DNA from: Symbiodinium natans
Lineage: Eukaryota > Sar > Dinophyceae > Suessiales > Symbiodiniaceae
Length of the DNA: 64,000 nucleotides
Direction of reading: 5' to 3'
NCBI GenBank assembly: GCA_905221605.1
Contig: CAJNDS010000710.1
Location: 1 to 64,000, forward strand
This document shows, piece by piece, positions 42,270-48,283 of this stretch. Position 1 is the first letter of the stretch, and every line of letters begins with the position of its first letter. Position numbers and translations under genes: made by a program. The notes beneath the pieces were generated by a model. The model saw only the letters and a list, made by a program, of their open reading frames with translations. It was not told the origin of the DNA and did no database searches.

Positions 42270-43297
42270 CGGGGCGTCTGCGGCAGGAGATGTGGTTGGG
42301 GGTTCACGAAGATCTGGTCACTTCTCTAAAATACTGGTCCCTTTTGGGGTTCTGATTATAATAGGCGGCCCCTCTACTTAGGGTGCCCAAAAAGGACCAT
42401 TATATGGAGAACTGACCAATGTGTTTTCGGCGATTTGGTGTCTTTCATGCTCTTGTGGCCTTGCCCGCCCGTGGCCCCTGGCGTCAGCCTCTGAATATAG
42501 CCCTTACTTCATGCAGTCGACTGAATGTCAAACAGCTCAGTGAGGATCCAGCTGGGAACCGGGCCCATCCTCCAACGACCAAACTGTTGCCTGATAGTCG
42601 TATTTAGTCGTTTTGTTTTTTCAGTGCATGGTACTGTACACCAATGCAGTATTGGGATAAAGAGGATGAGAAGTTTCGCGGCTGAACTCATAGCTTGCGG
42701 AAGCTGGGCCTCTACCAAGCAAATTTTCCAGCCAGCGTCTGTGACGCTAGAGTCCTGAGTTGGCACAAAACCAAACTCAGGGTTTAGGGATTTATGGTTT
42801 AAGGTTTAGGTTTTTGGGATGACTCAGGTTTATGGTTTTGTGGTTTAGGGAGCCGAGGGACAGCGCTTCTAAACAAGAGGATGGCGCCAGCTAGCTTTGA
42901 TTCGTAGATACTTGTACTCCAGGAGTGATGTGCTATTGTGCATCCTGCATGCGCAGAGCCACTGCTTGGTCATAGGCCGGCTCACTAACCAGGTCAATCA
43001 ATCACTTCGCTGGAAAGCAAGAGCTACTCAGCGCATGGGATTTGCAGCGAAGCATCCGAACTCCAGCTGATTGTGCCGCGCGGAAGGATTCCATCGGGCC
43101 CATGTGTGCCAGAGTATTTGATGCCATTGACCGTCAGCTCATCATACCCCAACTCCGTAGAGAAGAAGCTTACATCAATGATGAGCGGGCGTTGCGGAGT
43201 CACTGGCATAACCTGGATTTCACAGAAGTCGCCGTTGGGGTAGTCACTGTCGGAGAAGGCACTGCTGACGATGCAATCACCGTCAGTGCCACAAGAC
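24690..43297 (-). CDS. Gene B: giant mosaic surface receptor / multi-pass membrane protein
   Basis: A chain of minus-strand exons. Protein order: CUB x3, MAM x4, seven RCC1-like blades, SRCR, six Kelch motifs, LCWC cysteine modules, GCC2/GCC3 (ephrin-receptor-like) cysteine repeats with a SEA-like segment, then several membrane spans and a cytoplasmic part. Splicing across domain borders was solved exactly at four places (37013-36887, 33622-33540, 32995-32809, 31410-31250), which directly links MAM to MAM, SRCR to Kelch, Kelch to Kelch, and one cysteine module to the next. Linkage of the CUB exons (43.3-40.1 kb) to the rest is inferred from strand and spacing. The 5' start and the final stop codon are not identified. 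Likely role: adhesion, recognition or a channel-like sensor at the cell surface (inference). Confidence 0.7.
25434..25985 (-). CDS. Gene B: membrane-span exon
   Basis: Reads IIWVVLVSLWPGLLSSFLQM and then IWCV (span), SIAFAGLAVWCVGIPLALAA (span), WWWDILVKRVDVGLMMLVTY (span), and LMVLPLLSGFQVG. The 'SLWPGLLSSFLQMIWC' pattern following GCC repeats resembles the C-terminal multi-pass part of GCC2/GCC3 proteins in alveolates and oomycetes; I do not know a proven function. Exon limits approximate. Confidence 0.75.
   Translation of the reverse strand: MDSLDLGLFTPKPGFRQLIDQSLPIIWVVLVSLWPGLLSSFLQMIWCVAIPEDDRLVSRLLPHPDVECWTDAHRPSASIAFAGLAVWCVGIPLALAAKVLSLADRRAPENYRRFGYFLEGLEPKFWWWDILVKRVDVGLMMLVTYTSAVRDPEAKLMVLPLLSGFQVGHCASCGFIYFRNHAI
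26385..28987 (-). CDS. Gene B: GCC2/GCC3 cysteine repeats, SEA-like segment and first membrane spans
   Basis: About 865 residues. Residues 1-80 hold ephrin-receptor-like cysteine repeats (CSVGFYKADAGPGSCFPCQE). Residues about 100-220 form a cysteine-free segment with the look of an SEA-like fold (EFLRQVLLIALSNAARLPAG). Five more GCC repeats follow (CLQGEYKPTVGNALCTSCPP, CQPGRYKPAEGNSQSCPFQC). From about residue 520 come hydrophobic helices (VVFNFVVAAMA; IYYLVLPLLAMLGTVILSWL). A 180-residue polar helical region follows, ending in a Glu/Pro-rich tail. The frame closes at a TAG near 26377, but the membrane domain clearly continues at 25985, so a donor before that TAG is assumed. Confidence 0.82.
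29115..29590 (-). CDS. Gene B: LCWC module and GCC2/GCC3 exon
   Basis: CTIGRSCAVALSGIGLASLD, then VSAGDCGSGSAF, GIYQLCWCARGSHCEQSGRF, then a cysteine repeat (CPPGSFTNEHLATCSRCTRG, YFCPGRLK). The order matches the modules at 31-30 kb. Confidence 0.75.
29655..29835 (-). CDS. Gene B: LCWC module exon (ICYC variant)
   Basis: RAEDTERYEFLLSPLEDSIL, then TPGIYRICYCRAGSHGDCTS. It keeps the G-I-Y-x-[LI]-C-[WY]-C core with Tyr in place of Trp. Limits are inferred from frame. Confidence 0.55.
29975..31249 (-). CDS. Gene B: cysteine repeats and three LCWC modules
   Basis: Starts exactly at 31249. It begins with GCC2/GCC3 repeats (CFCMGGFWNTQPGSPSICEA, CEVCPAGRFKSGTGNLPCEE, CMVGSTTEAAGARDLDSC). Modules follow of about 100-130 residues, each with a 'D.CG' start, a long polar middle, then VNLCWCAGMAELSC or YLLCWCGVSGMIGG, then GELSVVGP or GQLRIVGPRTNQEDSCSIGQ. 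I know this module only as a pattern seen here; it has no name I can give. Likely extracellular and disulfide-rich. Confidence 0.8.
31411..31520 (-). CDS. Gene B: short GCC2/GCC3 exon
   Basis: Reads LSHCKCSTGRYWSPEAGACL, then TCPAGSTTEAG, a typical cysteine repeat with C-x-C, W and C-x2-C ending in STTEAG. The exact donor is GT after GAGGCAG at 31411. The intron 31410-31250 (161 bases, GT-AG, phase 1) joins AG to the Ala of AREEGATALDSC. Confidence 0.8.
31655..32808 (-). CDS. Gene B: Kelch motifs 4-6 and first LCWC modules
   Basis: Kelch 5 and 6 are PRAGHGAAWDFASRSMFIFG and ARTGHAQIWDARSRGLLVFG. Two cysteine modules follow, each ending in a strand with C-x-C: GDHRICTCAEGDGYSSC and LELCWCPANLPCASM, with GHLIIEGPYPNQSALCYLG between them. 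The exon closes in a GCC2/GCC3-type repeat (CPPGQHEIGAAVGAACQQCP, CPGGQELRSCPYGSMSPLG). The 3' limit is approximate. Confidence 0.8.
32809..32995 (-). other. Intron, GC-AG, 187 bases (within Kelch motif 4)
   Basis: Donor CACCAG|GCTGGC, acceptor CGACAG|GTCTAT, keeping the frame as SVTR-SMLILAGWDG. AGG stands at both ends. No GT donor nearby keeps the frame and the motif. Confidence 0.75.
32996..33539 (-). CDS. Gene B: end of SRCR and Kelch motifs 1-4
   Basis: Exact limits from solved introns. After GVQCQTDAWSDF come Kelch motifs with the R-x-x-H-[TS]-x-x-W-D ... [LM]-x-V-F-G-G pattern: GRQDHTMVWDPESQSALLFA, SRSGHTAVWDAASHSMLVFG, ARAYHSAAWDQAGRAMYVFG and SRHTAIWDSVTR. The fourth is split by the GC-AG intron 32995-32809 and completed by SMLILAGWDG in the next exon. 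Confidence 0.88.
33540..33622 (-). other. Intron, GT-AG, 83 bases (SRCR to Kelch)
   Basis: Donor AGCAGCAG|GT, acceptor GGCGCAG|GC. Removing it turns the SRCR end into EAAGVQCQTDAW, restoring the final SRCR cysteine. The start of this intron (GGTGGGGTGCA) and the following exon (GGCGTGCA) are similar, a weak direct repeat at the ends. Confidence 0.85.
33623..34190 (-). CDS. Gene B: RCC1-like blade 7 and SRCR domain
   Basis: Blade 7 reads VTAGSGHTCALLNDDSIRCW. The SRCR (scavenger receptor cysteine-rich) domain starts at VRLEGMEGDQLGQLQGQVHL and shows FGQVCDDQWNDAAAQVTCRD, LGMAGG, VVCQGTEVSLRDCRF and DCSPQEAAG. Its last cysteine (GVQC) lies in the next exon and appears only when the GT-AG intron 33622-33540 is removed, which validates both. 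SRCR domains bind polyanions and microbial surfaces in animals. Confidence 0.88.
34270..35020 (-). CDS. Gene B: RCC1-like blades 4-6 (two exons)
   Basis: Exon of about 35020-34700: LPTVDLGTGFVAVQLAAGNT, then HTCALSHAGAVKCWGFGQGV, then LPPLDLGVDAVQISAGM. Exon of about 34530-34270: CAQVLADGSIKEWG, LLAVDLGTGMIALRVASGWY, HTCCILQDESLKCWGRGSDG. Blade 5 (CAQVL...EWG) lacks the usual His before the Cys, perhaps because an intron splits it. Limits approximate. Confidence 0.7.
35050..35934 (-). CDS. Gene B: end of MAM-D plus RCC1-like blades 1-3
   Basis: EATITSPAFPS, then VWYVEFAYRMLGSGIDGLQL, WLQAKVTLPVG and VVVDHVHVW complete the fourth MAM. Three RCC1-like motifs follow: AAGSVHNCAVLASARQVKCW, ACGVGHSCAVLEGGGLKCWG and CGSWHTCALLHGGVVKCFGW, each with the G-x-x-H-[TSN]-C-A core. 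They are separated by VDLG-containing linkers (LPPVDLG). In RCC1 families such motifs form beta-propeller blades. Confidence 0.8.
35995..36886 (-). CDS. Gene B: MAM domain exon (rest of MAM-B, MAM-C, start of MAM-D)
   Basis: Starts at 36886 after GCAG. MAM-B is completed by HVHFSYHMYGSDVGILYLSC, WNTVLITLP and DAIGFG. MAM-C runs from CSFDFNRLFSECLWFDPGNS to VRIDGLLAANAV and is nearly identical in DNA to MAM-A over 359 bases. CSFETDFCGWVGNWQRSDQS then opens MAM-D, which continues in the exon at 35934. MAM domains mediate homophilic or heterophilic adhesion in animal surface proteins. Confidence 0.85.
36096..36454. repeat. MAM segmental duplication, copy 1
   Basis: Matches 37144-37502 at offset 1048 with no net gap. 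Three differences were seen (two in the CTCAGCATT/CTGAGCACT stretch, one C/T in GGGACCC). It covers most of MAM-C. Confidence 0.92.
37014..37598 (-). CDS. Gene B: MAM domain exon (MAM-A and first half of MAM-B)
   Basis: Exact limits: starts at 37598 after GCCCAG and ends at 37014 before GT. It reads ITCDFEQDACLWFNAGNASW, then GFVMESAA, PFLFWYQLEGSSCALEVQY, DSWQQAIIRVP, VRIDGLLAANAV, then CSFETDFCGW starting a second MAM. Hallmarks of MAM are C-x-F-E-x-D-x-C-x-W, the W near the serine-rich loop, and the FxYxxxG strand. The intron 37013-36887 (127 bases, GT-AG, phase 0) joins it to VFELISPVLP in the next exon, completing MAM-B. Confidence 0.85.
37144..37502. repeat. MAM segmental duplication, copy 2
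   Basis: Partner of 36096-36454; covers most of MAM-A. Confidence 0.92.
38380..38475. repeat. (AGAAG)-rich purine tract
   Basis: AGAAGAGC and GAAGAA repeats on the plus strand next to the tRNA-like element. No coding support. Confidence 0.8.
38488..38560 (-). ncRNA. tRNA-like Pol III element (degenerate)
   Basis: On the minus strand, GGTTCGAGTCC (38507-38497) is a perfect B box and T-arm, and TAGGCTACTAAGGG about 40 bases upstream is a fair A box with D-arm features. The T stem pairs over four of five bases. The anticodon stem pairs poorly and the acceptor ends do not match, so this is not a functional tRNA by eye. It is more like a tRNA pseudogene or the head of a tRNA-derived SINE; the A+G-rich (AGAAG)n tract at 38370-38470 lies on its 3' side. 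Confidence 0.4.
38660..40100. other. Gap without supported exon
   Basis: Between MAM and CUB exons. Contains short repeats of GGGATTC/GCGGGATTC type near 39770-39860 (plus strand GGGATTCTCTGCGAGACTC and similar) but no recognised domain or solved exon. Confidence 0.4.
40105..40389 (-). CDS. Gene B: CUB-like exon 3
   Basis: Starts at 40389 after CCAAG. It reads SCTASEDCISSSDYPANYPD, then CIIQV, AISVVSFSTEWDWDFLVING, YSGVEGP and GTITWTSDAQLHSF. The third member of the CUB set, with the same exon phase. Open sequence continues to about 39945 but the part after DAQLHSF looks like read-through. Confidence 0.75.
40938..41270. repeat. (GATGATGGT)n compound trinucleotide array
   Basis: About 330 bases built of GAT and GGT triplets, mostly as GGTGATGAT, in the interval between CUB exons 2 and 3. 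All six frames stay largely open because the unit is a multiple of three, giving poly-Asp, poly-Met/Val or poly-His shadows. Taken as non-coding. Confidence 0.95.
41600..41842 (-). CDS. Gene B: CUB-like exon 2
   Basis: Starts at 41842 after GGAG. It reads SCGIEGDCITSSNYPSDYPN, then a Cys-Thr-Phe strand, QLDVVSFSTQLGSDVFIVNG, YAGAEGPEGVLPQGRITWNA and DAQLH. Same phase and layout as the exons at 43297 and 40389. CUB domains usually bind protein or sugar partners, often with calcium. Confidence 0.75.
42217..42269. repeat. (ATG)n trinucleotide repeat
   Basis: About 17 perfect GAT/ATG units between CUB exons 1 and 2. Confidence 0.95.
42690..42766 (-). other. Possible small exon with 'TDAGWK' motif and hydrophobic segment
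   Basis: The minus strand reads SSVTDAGWKICLVEAQLPQA and then, from an ATG at about 42687, a hydrophobic run (LLILFIPILHW) that could be a signal peptide. A second TDAGWKVCL occurs at about 41435-41409. The recurrence suggests a short coding module between CUB exons. Neither copy is anchored by a solved splice junction. Confidence 0.3.
42777..42850. repeat. Degenerate TTTAGGG-type repeat
   Basis: Imperfect GGTTTAGGG/GGTTTATGG units, a decayed telomere-type tract in an intron of gene B. Confidence 0.6.
43035..43297 (-). CDS. Gene B: CUB-like exon 1
   Basis: Starts at 43297 after acceptor CCAG. The protein begins SCGTDGDCIVSSAFSDSDYP, then NGDFCEIQV, a hydrophobic strand ending FFSTELGYDELTVNG, and KYSG...GILPRGTISWSSDAS. 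The C...C spacing and the YPN, 'F.TE..YD.L.VNG.kYSG' and final 'WSSDAS' features are those of a CUB domain, slightly short. The intron before it ends in CCCTAAACCAG, so telomere-type repeat serves as its pyrimidine tract. Confidence 0.75.
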
Positions 43298-43492
43298 CTG
43301 GTTTAGGGCTTAGGGCTTAAGATTTTCACAGCCAGCTTGTGGAGAGTCCTGACATAAGCACCTTGTAACATTGGCAGTACTCCATTTTCTTACGACTTGG
43401 ACTGAGCTACCTTTGCAAAGCATTCTTGTTGATTTTGAGCAAAGCTCGGTATGTCACAACATAGAACAGCTAGTGCCAAAATTCGGGTACTG

Positions 43493-43560
43493 GCTGGCCG
43501 ACATGCAGGAAAAGCTGCCCGAGATGCAAGGAGCTGCCCGAGATGCAAGAGCTGTCTTGC
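43493..43560. repeat. Left arm of inverted pair
   Basis: GCTGGCCGACATGCAGGAAA, then GCTGCCCGAGATGCA and so on. It matches the reverse complement of 45516-45574 over about 55 bases with two or three mismatches and one small gap. Confidence 0.85.
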
Positions 43561-45515
43561 GTCGCCAGCCGTCGGGCCGACATGCAAAACAGTTGTCGGA
43601 GGGTTAGCGGCCCGAGATGCAAAAACAAGCAGATGTACTGTTTTGTACTATTTACGATTTACTATTCCCGAAACCTGGATTTTTTGCATCGCGGGCCACC
43701 AACCCTGAATGTCGGCCAGCAGATTTACTGTGTTTTTTACTATTTACTATTTAGAACGGAGAGCGAGATTTTTTTTGCATCGCTAGCAGCCGACCCAGAA
43801 GAACGGCCAGCATGGCCCCCCTTCTATTTACTCTGTACTATTCCCTATGGAAAATTTCGCGAAACCTGGATTTTTTGCATCGCGGGCCACCAGCCCTGAA
43901 TGTCGGCCAGCAGATTTAGTGATTTTTTTACTATGTACTATTTACTATTTAGAACGGAGAGCGAGATTTTTTTTGCATCGCGGGCAGCCGACCCAGAAGA
44001 ACGGCCAGAATGGCCCCCTTCTATTTACTCTATACTATTCCCTATGGAAAATCTCCCGAAACCGAGATGTTTTGCATCGCGGGCCACCAACCCTGAATGT
44101 CGGCCAGCAGACTTACTGTTTTTTACTATTTACTATTTACTATTTACTATTTACTACTTACTATTTACTATTTACTACTTACTACTTACTACTTACTACT
44201 TACTATTTACTACTTACTATTTACTATTTACTATTTACTATTTACTATTTACTATTTACTATTTACTATTTACTATTTACTATTTACTATTTACTATTTA
44301 CTATTTACTATTTAAAACGGAGAGCGAGAATTCCTTGCATCGTGGGCAGCCGACCCAGAGGAACGGCCAGAATGGCCCCCTTCTCTTTACTCTGTACTAT
44401 TCACGGCCTGAGTGGCCCCCTTCTATTTACTCTGTACTAGTCCCTATGGAAAATTTCGCGAAACCTGGATTTTTTGCATCGCGGGCCACCAACCCTGAAT
44501 GTCGGCCAGCAGATTTACTGTTTTTTACTATTTACTATTTCCTATTTAGAACGGAGAGCGAGATTTTTTTTGCATCGCGGGCAGCCGACCCAGAAGAACG
44601 GCCAGAATGGCCCCCTTCTGTTTACTCTGTACTATTCCCTATGGAAAATCTCCCGAAACCGAGTTTTTTGCATCGCGGGCCACCAACCCTGAATGTCGGC
44701 CAGCAGATTTACTATTTTTTACTATTTACTATTTACTATTTACTATTTACTATTTACTATTTACTATTTACTATTTACTATTTACTATTTACTATTTACT
44801 ATTTACTATTTACTATTTACTATTTACTATTTAGAACGGAGAGCGAGAATTCCTTGCATCGCGGGCAGCCGACCCAGAAGAACGGCCAGAATGGCCCCCT
44901 TCTATTTACTCTGTACTATTCACGGCCTGAGTGGCCCCCTTCTATTTACTCTGTACTATTCCCTATGGAAAATTTCGCGAAACCTGGATTTTTTGCATCG
45001 CGGGCCCCAAACCCTGAATGTCGGCCAGCAGATTTACTATTTTTTTAACAATTTACTATTTACTATTTAGAACGGAGAGCGAGGTTTTTTTTGCATCGCG
45101 GGCAGCCGACCCAGAGGAACGGCCAGAATGGCCCCCTTCTCTTTACTCTGTACTATTCACGGCCTGAGTGGCCCCCTTCTATTTACTCTGTACTATTCCC
45201 TATGGAAAATCTCCCGAAACCGAGTTTTTTTGCATCGCGGATCGCGGGCAACCAACCCTGAATGTCGGCCAGCAGATTTACTGTTTTTACTATTTACTAT
45301 TTAGAACGGAGAGCGAGAATTCCTTGCATCGCGGGCAGCCGACCCAGAGGAACGGCTAGAATGGCCCCCTTCTCTTTACTCTGTACTATTCACGGCCAGA
45401 CTGGCCCCCTTCTATTTGCTCTATACTATTCCCTATGGAAAATCTCCCGAAACCGAGATTTTTTGCGTCGCGGGCCACCAACCCGAAACATCCGCCCGCC
45501 ACCCTGAGTTTTTTT

Positions 45516-45574
45516 TTGCATCTCGGGCCACCACTCCATGCATCTCGGGCAGCATTTCCTGCATGTCGGCCAGC
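45516..45574. repeat. Right arm of inverted pair
   Basis: Partner of 43493-43560 in opposite orientation. Confidence 0.85.
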
Positions 45575-45619
45575 TTTTTTGCATGTCGGCCCAACGCATC
45601 CCGCCAAAATTCACCTCGT

Positions 45620-48280
45620 CAATAGTAGATTTGCCCACTGGGCAGCTGACGCTGTAAAGGGGCTCGCCTGCAAAAAAACAAAAGAACAGCTAATGGCAAA
45701 AGAACAGCCACGCAAAACATTATCTTAGTAAGACCAAATTCTTCAGAACAGTATGAGTTCTCCCATCGTCACAGTTGTTAGGCTTTGCGCATCTTCCTCG
45801 GCCTGCGTGGGGCGCTTCACTTAAACACCCTATGTTTATGGTATACTATGGCATATAGTTCTGCTCCGGTAGAAGAGGCCCAAAACCACAAAGTTGCAAC
45901 AGCGGCGCGGGTTTGGGGTTAAGGGGTGTAGGGGTATGACAAATGCAGATGGGTTGTACTAAGCCACAGAAGAGTTTCATTGCTTAGGCTGTCTTTCTTG
46001 ACTGCCCAGCCTTTGTAGTCATGTCATGGCACAGATCCATTTTGCACCCTGTGCAACGCACGTAAAGCTTGTAGGTGGTATGGCAGCACAGAAAGACGCA
46101 GCAACCACAGGAACAGGGATCAAAGGAGCAAAAGGGAGCAGATCATCTTGGGCTCAGGCCCGGAAGTCACTGTCCAAGCCAGGGAGCCTGCAGGGACGCA
46201 GGCGCGGTGTTACAGTGCTTGGCCGAACGGCGGTTTCAGGTCATGTCTGGAGCACAGGGCCATTTGATTCAGAATGGTTCAGGGTATTGGGTTGAGAATG
46301 ATGGAGACGCGCTTAGAGGTTGTGTCTTTCAGTCAGAGTGCTGCTGTCACTGCTAAGCACACTGCCAGGCATGCCTTGGCAGGAGGCCGGGATGCACCAA
46401 AGTAGCAGCAAACCACGTGCGGCTGTCATGTTGCCAAACTACCGACAACTGCACTGTTGCGTAAAAACTCCTCGCGAAGAAGGACACGTCTTGGGCCGCC
46501 AATTGCTGTTGTTGCAGTAACAAGGCCAACGTCCAGTAATGCTGCTTGGCTTTAGAATTGCCTCACACGAAAAGGCGAAGCATGAGGCTGGCCGTACTTT
46601 TTGGCCACTTGCACAAATCACAGCGCCTTTCGAGCCAAGCAGCCAAGCCGCTTTGGGCCCGGATTTTTTATTGGCCGAGCTCGACCAAGGACAACACTCT
46701 AATCATATACGAGCTCTGAAGGGACGAACCGTTCAAACCTTGAATACTGTCAGAAAATTCAGAAAGTAGCGAGGCCCACCATCCGATGTTGAGCCCATGC
46801 TCCACGGAACCTAGTGATCTTCTCAGCCATGGCATGCGATCATGAAGAAAGCCATGTACAACAACTCCGGCATGTAATCTCAACGATGAACTTGTGCAAC
46901 AATTGCATGAAATTGGCGGTGAAGAACGCCAAGCACAAAAACTCCGCTCACACACTCCAGCTGATACTCCAGCAGAGTCACCATCATCTTGCAAGCTAAT
47001 GCGCTGCACGACGGCGAGCGTCCGCTCATGGTTGTGAGCATCTGCAAGCACTTCACTCGCTGTAACAGCTTATCTCAACTAGAAGGGGCGACCCAACCCA
47101 CATCCATGATTGGATCCAAATTCCACTCCCAGTTGAGTTGTTTCGTTTGCCTGTTGGAAGCCTCTGAAGAATTCTGCAGCCGACCCCCTTCCCGCCCTGC
47201 CGAAAACTCAGAGTCGGGGGAGCAGCATGAACGACGACGGACTTCCGGTATCCCTGCACTGCTCAGATTGCATGTTTGCGCGTACTTTCATATGTCGTCC
47301 GCTGCCGTTATGTTCGCCCCACTCTGATGACTGGAAATACACCAACGACAAGTTTGTGAAAACGTGGTCAACTTTCAACTGCTTGAGGATGCATGTGTGG
47401 ATTTAACGTCGGCAATGATTTTTAAGCTCCTCTGGGTGCGGAAGTCTTGCCTTGCACACGAAAAGCCCGTGGAAGCCATGCCAGACAACGACCGCATGTA
47501 GAGCTTCCTCCACTGCTTGAAAAAACCAGCCTGCAAAAGAAACGCCTCAGGCGTTGCTATGCTTCCAAAAGCTGCCATATCATCGCGAAAGCGCTGCCGG
47601 AACAGTCGGCATAACGATAGGAGAGAAACGTGGGGGGCGGTCTACATCGTCTACATGTGAAGTGTGGACTGCGCAAGGATCGAGGCTCAGAAGCCCATCC
47701 AGATATAGGCCCGCAGGCTGTCTTCCGCACAGATCTTGAAGGCCCTTTGAGCTCGCCGTTTGAGCCCAAATCCCTTGAACCCTCACACCCCCTAAAGCCC
47801 GAAACTACGGAGCTCCACCCGCGCTCCCCGTGATGTGGGCTGAGCAGCTTCCGTCGGCAGGCTGCTCATCCCCAACACAGACTCACACGCTGGAGAGGTT
47901 TGGGGTTTAGAGGTTTTCGATCTTTGGGTTTAAGTTTATGGCTTCGGGGTCGCCAAACCCTAAACCCACTCAAGTTAGGTGGAAGCACCAAAAAACCTCG
48001 CCTGAGTCGGGATCCTTGCTGGGGGCCTCAGACACCAGGCCTCTGAGGGTGCGCCTGGGCGGATGGGCTCACATGCAATGTCCGCGCGTGTGCACTAAAA
48101 CTTCATATAGTGGAGTGGAGTGGAGTGGAGTGGAAGGCGACCAGGACAGAGTCCGGTCAGAAAAAAAGCGGTATCACCTCCGGCCCGAAAGCTTAAGGAT
48201 CAAACCGCAAAAAAAACGAAAAGAGAGAGAGAGGGGCTTTTTAAGAAACAAAAACAAGGTCCGCGGCAAAGGTAGAAAAA
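45620..48280. other. Intergenic, nothing firmly supported
   Basis: Only scattered short frames on both strands. There are a few degenerate telomere-type words (GGGGTTTAGAGG near 47900; CCAAACCCTAAACCC at 47953), (GTGGA)n at 48112-48135 and a purine-rich patch at 48225. No domain-bearing exon, tRNA or rRNA recognised. Confidence 0.5.
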
Positions 48281-48283
48281 ACC

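Larger units (their letters stand above)
43493..45590. repeat. Satellite of alternating units with embedded (TTTACTA)n, flanked by inverted arms
   Basis: Seven to eight alternating copies of two units: A (GCATCGCGGGCCACCAACCC ... GAATGTCGGCCAG) and B (GCATCGCGGGCAGCCGACCC ... GAACGGCCAG). They are separated by TTTACTA heptamer runs (longest about 44121-44313 and 44705-44832) and a TTCCCTATGGAAAAT segment. The left edge (43493-43560) is an inverted copy of the right edge (45516-45574). All units share the core GCAT(C/G)(G/T)CGGGC or GCATGTCGGCC. No transposase frame inside. Confidence 0.9.

Noticed and set aside
43847-45048. Plus-strand frame of 382 codons with Tyr-Leu-Leu-Phe-Thr-Ile repeats.
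   Set aside because: It is a direct translation of the TTTACTA satellite.
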